Source: Kordiimonas gwangyangensis DSM 19435 = JCM 12864 (GTDB taxonomy: Bacteria > Pseudomonadota > Alphaproteobacteria > Sphingomonadales > Kordiimonadaceae). From it: DNA of 64,000 bases. Shown in pieces: positions 53,966 to 63,416 of the stretch. The stretch spans positions 85,548 through 149,547 of the forward strand of contig NZ_AQXF01000005.1 in assembly GCF_000375545.1 (NCBI RefSeq), written 5' to 3'. Numbering within the stretch: the first letter of the stretch is position 1; every line of letters starts with the position of its first letter. The translations under genes and the position numbers were made by a program. The notes under the pieces are model-generated. The model saw nothing but the letters and a program-made list of their open reading frames with translations, had not been told where the DNA came from and searched no databases.

Positions 53966-54955
53966 TCATGTAGGCCGCCGCTTACCCTTCAGGCGGAGCC
54001 AAAGCGGAAAAAGGGCGCTGGCCTCAAAGCGTTTACGCCGTACCATACGCCGGGAAAATTTTGCAAGGGACGCGAAATAGGCGGCCTGCTCTGCAGTGCT
54101 TGGACGATTTGGCTTGTCTGGTGCCTTGAGCAACCATTCACGAAACGGGGCCAATAGAGGATGTGCCATCTTGGCATCAGCCCCCACACAGAGGCTAGCG
54201 ACAATGTCCCACACCATGGGGGATTGAATGCCCGGCCCCTTGAAACTTTGGAAATAAGCGTCCCGGCTCCGGCCAAAGTCGCCGCCCGTATCGTCGGAAC
54301 CGACACTTGCAAGCAGCATATGGATGGTCGGATCAATGCTCTGGTTCGCGGACGGTTTTAATTTTGAGGCGACAAGTGCTGCAGGCACCCCGAGACGATC
54401 AAAAAAGGCAGGCACCAGCTCCTTCTTTTCCTCATCATAGCTGCGGACCTCAACGGCGCCGCCCGGCACCACCTTTTGCCAAAGTTCAATGATTGCCGTG
54501 TAGTCAAGGCTTCGTTGGATGGCCCGATGGAGAATTTCAGGTCGCGGCCTGCGGCTTGCATATTTGAGGTTCTGAGTGAAAGCACTGCGGGCGTAGTCGA
54601 ATACGTTGCGGAAGTAGACAATAACCTCCACGTCATGGCCATCCAGCAACTTCATAAATGAAGCCGATTCTGCCTCAGAGGCGTGGCAAAAGCCTTCACC
54701 AGAGAAGAGGATGCTATGCGCACCCTCTTTCTGTGCGCGAGCGATGGCACGTGCCACGAAGTCTGCGACCTTCGCTTCCTCGCCTGCCTGCAGCATCCGC
54801 CACAGCAGTGAATGCTGGCGGCTCGTATTCTTCAACTCACGGGTTCTGGGCCAGTAGATGCCGTGCTCAGCGAGCAGATCAATATTGTCCTCGGCAAAGT
54901 GCTGAATAGAGGTGGTGCCGGTTTTGTGGGTCCCGATATGAAGGTAAATTTTCAT
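53966..54955 (-). CDS. Sulfotransferase-like protein, upstream copy
   Basis: 329 residues with the same N-terminus as its neighbour (KIYLHIGTHKTGTTSIQHF) and the same VEVIVYFRNVFDYARSAF segment; the middle part is diverged. The PAPS-binding motif is intact. The two are tandem duplicates with a terminator between them, unlike an operon. The acceptor is unknown, but surface polysaccharide or lipid modification is the usual role. Confidence 0.82.
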   Translation of the reverse strand: MKIYLHIGTHKTGTTSIQHFAEDNIDLLAEHGIYWPRTRELKNTSRQHSLLWRMLQAGEEAKVADFVARAIARAQKEGAHSILFSGEGFCHASEAESASFMKLLDGHDVEVIVYFRNVFDYARSAFTQNLKYASRRPRPEILHRAIQRSLDYTAIIELWQKVVPGGAVEVRSYDEEKKELVPAFFDRLGVPAALVASKLKPSANQSIDPTIHMLLASVGSDDTGGDFGRSRDAYFQSFKGPGIQSPMVWDIVASLCVGADAKMAHPLLAPFREWLLKAPDKPNRPSTAEQAAYFASLAKFSRRMVRRKRFEASALFPLWLRLKGKRRPT

Positions 54956-55019
54956 GCTTCAAACCCCGCCCGCTTGGCACCCGCCAAAGCAGGTGCTGCG
55001 CCCGGCACCAATCCGTTTT

Positions 55020-56135
<1,116 letters not shown>

Positions 56136-56243
56136 CTATTTTCTCCGTCCCAAGCTGCGGGCCCCGTCCCTGGAGCCACCGACCGGAATTGCCCTATGGG
56201 CGGCATTTTTGCTCAAATTCCGGCGAGTTGTTGAGGAGATTAT

Positions 56244-56328
56244 GATTCCGACTCGATTCGGCGTCAAGCGATTCTTTAATATGAATCAGTTAGTTATAAG
56301 CTATTCTTCATTCAGAATCTGCCGAATC
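56244..56328. promoter_or_regulatory. Cluster of seven GANTC sites at the ccrM promoter
   Basis: GATTC 56244, GACTC 56250, GATTC 56255, GATTC 56270, GAATC 56283, GAATC 56315 and GAATC 56324 fall within 85 bp, where about 0.3 would be expected by chance. The last two are inside the rnhB 3' end. In Caulobacter, GANTC sites near the ccrM promoter sense methylation state. Confidence 0.85.
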
Positions 56329-56951
56329 GGCGCAAAAGATTTTCGGTGATGAGGCGTCACACCCACAAGCCGTAGTGCAGCCAAATGTTTCGCAACACCA
56401 TATCCTGCGTTTGATGCCCAGCCGTATTCAGGGTGATCTTCGCCGAGTTTTTTCATCATGCGGTCGCGAAAAACTTTCGCGACAATACTCGCCGCTGCGA
56501 TGGAAAGTGACCGCCCGTCCCCCTTGATGATCGTCCGCGTCGGCATCTTGAGGCCGGGCGCACGGTTGCCGTCCACCAATGCCGCCTGCGGCACATGGGC
56601 AAGCCCACTCACCGCGCGACGCATCGCCAGCATGGAAGCTTCCAGGATGTTGATCTCGTCAATTTCCGCGACACTGGCTTCAGCAATTGATACCGCGACG
56701 GCCATTTCATGGATCGCATCATAAAGGCCTTCGCGCTTCTTCTCGCTCAGCTTCTTGCTGTCATTGAGCCCTTCAGGTACGCGCGCCTGGTCAAGAATGA
56801 CGGCCGCAGCGACTACAGGTCCTGCAAGCGGGCCGCGCCCCACTTCATCCACCCCGCACACAACATCGAAGCCTTCACGCGCGAGTGCAGCCTCAAACCG
56901 CCAGTCCGGGCCGCTGGTCATATCGATGCCATTATGTTCAAATAAATCCAT
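56301..56951 (-). CDS. rnhB: Ribonuclease HII
   Basis: Cleaves RNA in RNA-DNA hybrids and single ribonucleotides in DNA; 216 residues. VCGVDEVGRGPLAGPVVAA holds the first two acidic ligands (D35, E36), VDGNRAP the next, and the C-terminal block SIVAKVFRDRMMKKLGEDHP is standard. Located immediately upstream of ccrM, the order usual in alphaproteobacteria. Confidence 0.96.
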   Translation of the reverse strand: MDLFEHNGIDMTSGPDWRFEAALAREGFDVVCGVDEVGRGPLAGPVVAAAVILDQARVPEGLNDSKKLSEKKREGLYDAIHEMAVAVSIAEASVAEIDEINILEASMLAMRRAVSGLAHVPQAALVDGNRAPGLKMPTRTIIKGDGRSLSIAAASIVAKVFRDRMMKKLGEDHPEYGWASNAGYGVAKHLAALRLVGVTPHHRKSFAPIRQILNEE

Positions 56952-56998
56952 GTCGCTGCACCGTACGTATGAGTTGTCTGGGGGTACGGATTACGAGG

Positions 56999-57511
56999 AT
57001 GTCAGCCTTGACCATTCATGCGCCCATTAGGCATTCTGTCACCCAAGCCCCAACAATGCGGACCATATTGGATATGCACCCGATTGCCAAAGCTTTTGAC
57101 CGGTATTGGCGTCGCCTGAAGGGCGATCGTGAAGTGCCGCGCTTCCTCGACTTCAATATCAATGACGTTCCAGACGAAGCATTACCCTATATGTCGCTGG
57201 TGCAGGTGGAAAACCATCCGCGGCGGTTCCGCTACCGTCTTGCTGGTACGTCAGTCGTTGCGGCTTATGGCCGCGACATCACGGGCTTGTGCCTTGATGA
57301 ACTGGATACCGGCGGCAAATACGAGGCCTATGTCCACAACTTCAACCAAGCTACGGACGACCGCATCGTCAATCGCACCTCGGATGAATATGAGCTTGAG
57401 AATGGCAGGCTGTATCGCTTTGACGGTCACCTCTATCCCTTTGAAGGCGTGCGCGGCGATATTTCCCGCATCATCATCCTCGCCATCGATGACTGGCAGG
57501 CAAATCATTAA
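56999..57511 (+). CDS. PAS-domain protein (PF07310-like), second copy
   Basis: 170-residue single-domain protein. KAFDRYWRRLKGDREVPRFLDF leads into PYMSLVQVENHPRRFRYRLAGTSVVAAYGRDITGL, a PAS-like core, and the C-terminal RLYRFDGHLYPFEGVRGDI. It is of the same type as the protein at 23323-23850 but not close in sequence. The start is uncertain: ATG 56999 has a G-rich site, while ATGs at 57056 and 57074 give shorter forms that still include the domain. The rnhB start is divergent 47 bases away. Confidence 0.78.
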   Translation: MSALTIHAPIRHSVTQAPTMRTILDMHPIAKAFDRYWRRLKGDREVPRFLDFNINDVPDEALPYMSLVQVENHPRRFRYRLAGTSVVAAYGRDITGLCLDELDTGGKYEAYVHNFNQATDDRIVNRTSDEYELENGRLYRFDGHLYPFEGVRGDISRIIILAIDDWQANH

Positions 57512-57530
57512 TTTCCGTTAACCATAAAAT

Positions 57531-57569
57531 AAAAAAAGAAGGCGCTCCCCAGGGAACAGAGGAACGCCT
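57531..57569 (-). terminator. Strong leftward terminator of the small-ORF transcript
   Basis: An 11-bp stem (with two G-U pairs in the minus-strand RNA) at 57540-57550 and 57559-57569 is followed by TTCTTTTTTT and more T-rich sequence. It ends a minus-strand transcript; the nearest upstream ORF is the 46-residue one at 57803-57943. Confidence 0.85.
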
Positions 57570-57802
57570 ATCAGTGCTTGGGTAGGTTTAGGAAAGAATA
57601 GCAGAGCGGCTCGCGCACGCTCTCAACTCAAAACGTGTGGGTACTCAAAACAGATAAGGTTGGCCGGGCCGGGATGGGCGCTTGGGGCTAGGGTCAGGGG
57701 GTATCGTCCGCACCCCTGCCCGACCGGAACCTGCTGCTGCTCTAACGCGTCGATGCACAGAGACTTAAGCTAAATACAACAGCGGGTTCAAAGCTCTTCC
57801 GC
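57570..57802 (-). other. GC-rich unassigned stretch between small ORF and terminator
   Basis: About 230 bases with several G- and C-tracts able to pair (for example GGTCAGGGGGTA 57695 region with its GCACCCCTGCCC partner near 57710). No ORF of good quality on either strand. It could be a structured 3' UTR or an sRNA processed from the small-ORF message. I matched it to none of tmRNA, 6S, SRP RNA or RNase P RNA. Confidence 0.4.
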
Positions 57803-57943
57803 TTAGGCTGCGAACGGAACGCGTGCCAGCCTTACTGAACGCCGCTTGCGACGCCAGGTGCGGGTATCTGCCCGCGGACTTGAGGCTGGGATATGGGTGG
57901 CGACGGAACGGGAGCCCGCATCGCGCATGAATTCGGTAAACAT
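57803..57943 (-). CDS. Arginine-rich small protein, 46 residues
   Basis: MFTEFMRDAGSRSVATHIPA is followed by a basic stretch TWRRKRRSVRLARVPFAA; 11 of 46 residues are Arg or Lys in the last 24 or so. GAGGAG lies six bases before the ATG, one of the best Shine-Dalgarno sites in the window. Codon choice is normal. The family is unknown. The basic tail suggests contact with nucleic acid or membrane. The terminator downstream supports an expressed unit. Confidence 0.62.
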   Translation of the reverse strand: MFTEFMRDAGSRSVATHIPASSPRADTRTWRRKRRSVRLARVPFAA

Positions 57944-58193
57944 GTCTATCTCCTCGCTGTAAATGCAGTTTTCTGCTTCAGCTATGCGTACCGCTTGTTT
58001 TTGCTGCGCGGCACTTTGTTGTTACTGTCGTTTGTCGCCGTCTTATTGAGTGGAGTCTTTGCTCCCGGCTACATGCTTAATTTAGTGTTTAGGCTTTTTC
58101 TTTTCAATGGGCCTCACCTCATTTATCGCACCGTTCACCGCAATTTGTGACACGGTTGTGCCACAATGCCGGAGCGCGGTGCGATACGCGGCT
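57944..58193. other. Gap between small ORF and first YdcH gene
   Basis: About 250 bases, T-rich on the plus strand, presumably holding the promoter of the leftward small-ORF unit. A plus-strand frame here (57893-58150) is hydrophobic but antisense to the small ORF and lacks a ribosome site. No further feature seen. Confidence 0.5.
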
Positions 58194-58430
58194 TCAGTGG
58201 GTGAGCATGTAGAATATTTCGTCCTTGAGCCGTACCCGCTCTTTCCTGAGCCCATTCAGGTCAAAGGTGCCATCCCGGCCACCTTCTGCCTCGATGCTGC
58301 AAATAAGCTGGTTCAGTGTGTTATAGGCCCGTGTGACCCTGTAGAAATGCTGGTCGGAACAGATAAGGGACCAGAACCTTGGTTCTTTACCTGGAATTTC
58401 TTCCAGGATCTTGAACGGAATGTAACGCAT
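58194..58430 (-). CDS. YdcH/DUF465-family small protein, divergent copy
   Basis: 78 residues. The C-terminal LNGLRKERVRLKDEIFYML matches the YdcH pattern L-R-K-E-R-x-x-L-K-D-E-I; the N-terminal DQHFYRVTRAYNTLNQLICSIE matches the first helix with insertions. Function unknown; YdcH proteins are short helical hairpins conserved in alphaproteobacteria. Compare the more typical copy at 58647-58886. Confidence 0.78.
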   Translation of the reverse strand: MRYIPFKILEEIPGKEPRFWSLICSDQHFYRVTRAYNTLNQLICSIEAEGGRDGTFDLNGLRKERVRLKDEIFYMLTH

Positions 58431-58586
58431 TTTACTACCTCTCGACTACCCAACGGCAGGCAATCTACAGAGGTGAGGCAGCCGATATCTTGACAATGGT
58501 CAATGGCATCAAGTCATGACCGACCATCAGGGCCCCATTACTTAAAATTTTAGAATTCAGGTGCACTAACTTCTTGAGAAAAAATC

Positions 58587-58623
58587 ATAAAAAGAAAGGG
58601 CGGCGCCACCCGCACCGCCCTTT
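58587..58623 (-). terminator. Terminator after the second YdcH gene
   Basis: Stem AAAGGGCGG / CCGCCCTTT with an 11-nt loop, then CTTTTTATG leftward, 24 bases beyond the stop. Confidence 0.85.
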
Positions 58624-58646
58624 CCCGCGCGCCTGAACTAGCCCCC

Positions 58647-58886
58647 TCAGGCCGCTTTCAGCAGCGCATAAATTTCATCCTTGAGCTTGATGCGTTCCTT
58701 GCGGAGTGCTTCCTCATCAAACTGAGACGCATGATCTTCACCAATCTCGAGCCGATGCACAGCTCGGTTCACGCTGTGATATTCGTCGAACAAGCGGCGA
58801 AAGTGTGCGTCACTTTCCTTGAGATTGTGGATGGCTTCAGCAAACTCGGGGAAGTCTTCCTTGAGTTCATGGGGGGTATGGCTCAT
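58647..58886 (-). CDS. YdcH/DUF465-family small protein
   Basis: 79-residue helical hairpin: FPEFAEAIHNLKESDAHFRR LFDEY-type first helix and FDEEALRKERIKLKDEIYALLK second helix, both as in the family. Good RBS (GAAAGGAACG) before the ATG. Function unknown. It ends at a strong terminator, so it is independent of the other copy. Confidence 0.88.
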   Translation of the reverse strand: MSHTPHELKEDFPEFAEAIHNLKESDAHFRRLFDEYHSVNRAVHRLEIGEDHASQFDEEALRKERIKLKDEIYALLKAA

Positions 58887-58976
58887 CGCCCGTTCCTTTC
58901 GCAGTTTCTTATGTAAGCAACATGCACAGGTACAGGCGATACCGCTTTGACCTTGGTCAACTATGTAAGGCGAGCG

Positions 58977-60236
58977 CTATTTCTGTTCGTAACCGCTGTC
59001 ATCTTCCAGCAGCTCTGCGGCTGTTCCGTCTTCCACCGCCTGCACGTTCTTAAGCGCACGCAGCATCACATTCTTACGGGTTTCAAGCTTCTCGATATGC
59101 TTTTCCATGGCATTGACATTCTTGCCCATTGCACTGATTTGCTCACCGTATTTCTCAAACTCGCGCTTGACCGCACCGAGTACTCGCCAAACTTCGGCGG
59201 CATGCTCTTGCATGGCCATCTGCTGGAAGCCCATGCGGAACGTAGTCAGAAGTACCTGAAAATTGGTTGGCCCCGTAATGGTCACCGCGAGTTCACGCTG
59301 GATGCTCTCAACAAAGCCTGGCACCCGTAGCATTTCGGCATATAGGCCTTCTGTCGGCAAAAACAGTATTGCTGACGGCGTTGTGTGGGGTGGATTGATG
59401 TATTTCGTCGCCACATCCTTTGCGAAGCCCCTAACCCTGCTAACCAGCAGTTTCTGCGCAGACGCAATGCCGTCGCTGTCACCTGCCTCTACAGCGGTCA
59501 GCAGACGCTCGTAGTCTTCGGTTGGGAACTTGGCGTCCACCGGCAAGTATATTTCTTCTGATGTGCCGGGCATACGGATGCCAAACTCCACATGGCCACT
59601 GTTCTTCCCGCAGTCATAGTTTGCAACAAACTGGTTGGGGGTCAGAATATCTTCAATCAGCAGACCTAGCTGGACTTCGCCAAATGTTCCACGCGACTTC
59701 ACGTTGGTGAGCACGCGTTTGAGGTCACCTACTCCGGATGCAAGGGTCTGCATCTCACCAAGCCCCTTGTGCACCTGCTCCAGCCGTTCGGACACTGTCT
59801 TGAAGCTCTCGCTCAGGCGCTTTTCGAGCGTCGTTTGCAGCTTCTCGTCCACGGTGCGGCGCATCTCATCAAGCTTCTGGCTATTCTCGACGCGCAGCTC
59901 TTTCATCTTTTCGTCAAGCTTGTCGCGGAACTGCTGCTGCTGTGCGCCCTGATCCGCGCCCAGTTTGCGCACGGTCTCAGAAAGCGCAGCAATCGCCTTT
60001 CCCATCTCTTCCCGGTTTTCACGGAGCTGACCCATCAGTTCGGTCCGCGACGCCTGCTCACGCCGCTCAGCGCTGGCGGCCATATCGCCAAGGCGGCCAT
60101 CGATTCGGATCAACTGCCCATCCATCTCGCCGCTTGAAAGCTCGTTTTTCAGTGCCGACAGGCGCGTGAACAGAAAGAGCACAAGCAAAACAAGCAGTGC
60201 AACACCCGCCAACATAGCGATTTCAAAGATGGTCAT
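58977..60236 (-). CDS. rmuC: RmuC: DNA recombination-limiting protein
   Basis: 419 residues. One N-terminal membrane helix (about 9-28, ALLVLLVLFLFTRL), a long coiled coil (about 30-180), and the RmuC nuclease-like domain (about 190-390) with GTFGEVQLGLLIEDILTPNQF, LPVDAKFPTEDYERLL and TPSAILFLPTEGLYAE. It is thought to restrain recombination at repeats. ATG 60236 is preferred for its G-rich upstream site; 60242 and 60314 are alternatives. Confidence 0.93.
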   Translation of the reverse strand: MTIFEIAMLAGVALLVLLVLFLFTRLSALKNELSSGEMDGQLIRIDGRLGDMAASAERREQASRTELMGQLRENREEMGKAIAALSETVRKLGADQGAQQQQFRDKLDEKMKELRVENSQKLDEMRRTVDEKLQTTLEKRLSESFKTVSERLEQVHKGLGEMQTLASGVGDLKRVLTNVKSRGTFGEVQLGLLIEDILTPNQFVANYDCGKNSGHVEFGIRMPGTSEEIYLPVDAKFPTEDYERLLTAVEAGDSDGIASAQKLLVSRVRGFAKDVATKYINPPHTTPSAILFLPTEGLYAEMLRVPGFVESIQRELAVTITGPTNFQVLLTTFRMGFQQMAMQEHAAEVWRVLGAVKREFEKYGEQISAMGKNVNAMEKHIEKLETRKNVMLRALKNVQAVEDGTAAELLEDDSGYEQK

Positions 60237-60412
60237 GGACATCCCCCAGGGAAAGAACTCTCCTCTCTCACCTAGCCCACACACACGCACCCTGCAAGGC
60301 TTGACGGTGCGCAAGACCTGTGCATTTTATCGCAATCAGGAACCCGGCCTAAATCAACCTCCGTGGGACGACGTGTCCAATCGGCGGGCTGGGAACCATC
60401 CAGGAGCAGGAG

Positions 60413-61288
60413 ATGATCCCTCGTTTTGATGCGAGCAGCTTTAAAGGCATTACCCCCGAGATGCGGGAAGCCTTTGAGAGAGACGGTGTATTGGTCCTCG
60501 ACGGCCTCGTAAGCGAAGCCGCATGCGACAGCCTCAGGAAGCACATGGCAGACATGGTCACGGACTTTGATGTCAGCGCCCACAGGTCCGTTTTCTCAAG
60601 CACCTCTGAGGCCCACGCACAGGACCAGTATTTCCTTCAGTCCGGCCATGAGACACGTTTCTTCCTTGAGGAAGAAGCTTTTGACGCTGACGGCAATATC
60701 ACCAAACCCAAGGAACTTGCGCTCAACAAGGTTGGTCATGCCATGCATGACACCGACGAGACCTTCTCTGCCTTCGCGCGACAGGAGGCTTTCCGCACCA
60801 TTTGTGAAGGGCTTGGTCACAAGCAGCCGCTGCCACTTCAGTCCATGTATATCTTTAAGCAACCGCATATTGGTGGCGAGGTGGTCTGCCACCAGGACGC
60901 AACCTACCTGCGTACCGAACCTGAAACCTGCCTAGGTATCTGGGTTGCCCTTGAGGATGCGACAACGGAGAACGGCTGCCTGTACGGCATTCCCGGCGGC
61001 CACAAGACGGGCGGCGTGCGCGCGGCCTTCCGCCGTACGCCGGGCGGTGATAGCACCTACACCGAAACGCTTGATGACACCCCGTTTGATGAAGACAAAA
61101 AGGTGCCACTACCGGCGCCCAAGGGTACCGTTCTGGTGTTCGGCGGGCTGTTCCCGCACATGTCTTCCGCCAACCGGTCGGACAAGTCCCGGCATGCCTA
61201 CACGCTGCATGTGATTGACGGCGCGGCCCATTATCCGGCAGATAACTGGTTGAGGCGGCCGGAACACCTGCCACTCAAAGGTTTTTGA
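60413..61288 (+). CDS. Phytanoyl-CoA dioxygenase-family oxygenase
   Basis: 291-residue Fe(II)/2-oxoglutarate enzyme. The iron site is VCHQDATYLRTEPET (His-x-Asp) and the distal His lies in LFPHMSSANRSDKSRHAYT with the 2-oxoglutarate Arg; CLGIWVALEDATTENGCLYGIPGGHK is the family block. AGGAG precedes the ATG. PhyH relatives hydroxylate lipids or small metabolites; the substrate is unknown. The flavoprotein gene follows after 18 bases on the same strand, possibly one operon. Confidence 0.92.
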   Translation: MIPRFDASSFKGITPEMREAFERDGVLVLDGLVSEAACDSLRKHMADMVTDFDVSAHRSVFSSTSEAHAQDQYFLQSGHETRFFLEEEAFDADGNITKPKELALNKVGHAMHDTDETFSAFARQEAFRTICEGLGHKQPLPLQSMYIFKQPHIGGEVVCHQDATYLRTEPETCLGIWVALEDATTENGCLYGIPGGHKTGGVRAAFRRTPGGDSTYTETLDDTPFDEDKKVPLPAPKGTVLVFGGLFPHMSSANRSDKSRHAYTLHVIDGAAHYPADNWLRRPEHLPLKGF

Positions 61289-61306
61289 ACACATAGGTAA
61301 AAACGT

Positions 61307-62539
61307 ATGACCCGGCTTGTCATTATTGGCGGCGGCCACGCTGCCGCACAAATCGCCACTTCACTCAGGATGAAGAAATTCGAGGGTGAGGTGACGCTCA
61401 TCAGTGATGAGCCGGTCGTACCCTACCAGCGCCCGCCGCTCTCGAAGATGTATCTGTCCGGCGAGATTACCGCCGAACGGCTGCCGATCCTGCGCGAGCA
61501 AGCGTATGAAGCTGCCGGTATCAACCTGAAGCTTGGCGTGCGCGCCACGGCAATCGATCGTGACGGCAAGACCGTCACCCTGGCCGACGGTGAGGTCATC
61601 GGCTATGACAAGCTCATTCTAGCCCTTGGTGGCCGCGCCCGACGGCTTGACTGCAAAGGCGCGAACCTCGCCGGCATCCATTATGTGCGCACCATGACCG
61701 ATACAGACGCCATGCGCGGTGAATTCACATCTGCGCGTCATGTGCTGATTGTGGGCGGTGGTTACATCGGCCTTGAGGTCGCGGCCGTTGCGCGCAAGGC
61801 AGGTAAACATGTGACCGTAATTGAGGCGGCTGACCGTATTCTTGCCCGTGTGGTCGCACCTGAAGTGTCCGAGTTTTACACCCATCTGCACAGCGAAGAA
61901 GGTGTCAATATTCTCACCGGCGAAATGGTCGCTGAAATCGAAGGCACTGACCGCGCAAGCGCTGTCATCACCGCCAGCGGTAAACGTTTCGAAGCCGATA
62001 TGATTGTTGCTGGCATTGGCCTTATACCAAACGCCGAGCTTGCCATCGCAGCGGGACTGGGTGCAACAGAAGCGGGCATATCTGTGAACGAGCACTGCCA
62101 GACGACAGCCCCTGATATCTATGCCGTGGGCGATGTCAGCTGGTTCAAACATACGTTTTATGGCCGCGAGATGCGCCTCGAATCCGTGCAAAATGCTGTC
62201 GACCAAGCCAAAGTCGCAGTCGAACATATGATGGGCGAGGATGCGCATTACGACAGCCTGCCATGGTTCTGGTCAGACCAATACGGCCTGAAACTCCAAA
62301 TCGCGGGGCTATCCACCGGCTATGATACACTGGTAGTGCGTGGTGACCCACTCGACCGCTCGGTCGCGTTTTTCTATATGAAGGACGGTGCGATCATCGC
62401 GGCGGACTGCGTGGGCCGTATCGCCGAATTCATGAACGCTAAAAAACTGATTGCAGCGCGTATAAAAGTGCCTGCTGCCATGCTTGCGGACGACAGTCGC
62501 CCGTTCAAGGAAATCGCTGCCGAACTGCTGGCAGAATAA
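61307..62539 (+). CDS. Ferredoxin/rubredoxin reductase-like FAD flavoprotein
   Basis: 410 residues of the NAD(P)H-dependent flavoprotein reductase fold. FAD motif LVIIGGGHAAAQIATSLR at the start, NAD-binding VLIVGGGYIGLEVAAVARKAG near 145, and VNEHCQTTAPDIYAVGDV near 260 contacts FAD. The C-terminal interface domain follows. It resembles reductases that feed oxygenases or cytochrome P450s, which fits the adjacent dioxygenase gene, although 2-oxoglutarate enzymes do not need one. Confidence 0.93.
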   Translation: MTRLVIIGGGHAAAQIATSLRMKKFEGEVTLISDEPVVPYQRPPLSKMYLSGEITAERLPILREQAYEAAGINLKLGVRATAIDRDGKTVTLADGEVIGYDKLILALGGRARRLDCKGANLAGIHYVRTMTDTDAMRGEFTSARHVLIVGGGYIGLEVAAVARKAGKHVTVIEAADRILARVVAPEVSEFYTHLHSEEGVNILTGEMVAEIEGTDRASAVITASGKRFEADMIVAGIGLIPNAELAIAAGLGATEAGISVNEHCQTTAPDIYAVGDVSWFKHTFYGREMRLESVQNAVDQAKVAVEHMMGEDAHYDSLPWFWSDQYGLKLQIAGLSTGYDTLVVRGDPLDRSVAFFYMKDGAIIAADCVGRIAEFMNAKKLIAARIKVPAAMLADDSRPFKEIAAELLAE

Positions 62540-62549
62540 AGGAAGCCAA

Positions 62550-63410
62550 ATGCTGAGTTACCAACATATCTACCACGCGGGCAATTTCGCGGATGTGCAC
62601 AAGCACCTCGCCCTCATGCTCGCGCTTGAGCATTTGAGCGCAGGCACATCGTCCTTCAGCTTCTATGACAGCCATGCCGGACGCGGGATCTACGATCTCG
62701 CGAGCACAGAGGCTGAAAAAACCAAAGAGCACCAGACCGGTATCACCGCGATTGACCTTGCCAGCAAAAAAGACAGTGCTGCCGCGCGTTACCTGAAACT
62801 CATCAATGATTTCCGGGCCACGCACGGCGAAACAAGCTACCCGGGCTCGCCCGCCATCGCGCAGACCTTCATGCGTCACGGTGACCGCATGTTCCTTACC
62901 GAACTGCATCCCGGTGAACATCGCCATCTGCTCGATAACCTCGGCCAATACCAAAGTGTCGATATCAGCCGCCGCGATGGGCTTGAGACAATCGCCTATC
63001 TCAATCGCCCCCATCACCTGCGTGGCCTTGTGCTCATTGATCCATCCTACGAGATCAAGACCGAGTACCGGGACGTGGCACGGACAGTGATGAAAGCGCA
63101 GTCCAACTGGTCATCGGCGATCTATATGATCTGGTATCCCATTCTCAAGGATGAACGCCACAAGCAGATGGTGCGCTCGCTTCTCAGTCTCGGCGGCGCG
63201 AAGGCATTTGAAAGCAAGCTCATGGCACCCGCCGCTGTCGCCGGGGAACGCATGCAGGGGTCAGGCCTTGTGATTTTTGGGGCACCGGAAACATTTATTG
63301 AACAGCTGGAAGCTGCGATGACAGATGTTCAGCAACTCATGTTTGCCGGCGAAGGCGAACATATCATTAACAAGGGGCAGCCCACAGGAAACCACCCCTT
63401 GATAATCTAA
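62550..63410 (+). CDS. rlmJ: RlmJ: 23S rRNA adenine-2030 N6-methyltransferase
   Basis: 286 residues. The start MLSYQHIYHAGNFADVHKHLAL is the conserved RlmJ N-terminus, FYDSHAGRGIYDL the SAM motif, and LIDPSYEIKTEY the catalytic motif. That motif is normally D-P-P-Y; here the third residue is Ser. The remaining blocks (IYMIWYPILKDERH, GSGLVIFGAPETF) are typical, so activity is likely. ATG 62550 with AAAGGAAG upstream; 10 bases after the flavoprotein stop. Confidence 0.93.
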   Translation: MLSYQHIYHAGNFADVHKHLALMLALEHLSAGTSSFSFYDSHAGRGIYDLASTEAEKTKEHQTGITAIDLASKKDSAAARYLKLINDFRATHGETSYPGSPAIAQTFMRHGDRMFLTELHPGEHRHLLDNLGQYQSVDISRRDGLETIAYLNRPHHLRGLVLIDPSYEIKTEYRDVARTVMKAQSNWSSAIYMIWYPILKDERHKQMVRSLLSLGGAKAFESKLMAPAAVAGERMQGSGLVIFGAPETFIEQLEAAMTDVQQLMFAGEGEHIINKGQPTGNHPLII

Positions 63411-63416
63411 AATCTG

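Noticed and set aside
57893-58150. 85-codon hydrophobic plus-strand frame with two or three apparent membrane spans
   Set aside because: Its 5' part is antisense to the 46-residue ORF, it has no ribosome site, and hydrophobicity arises from the T-rich strand.
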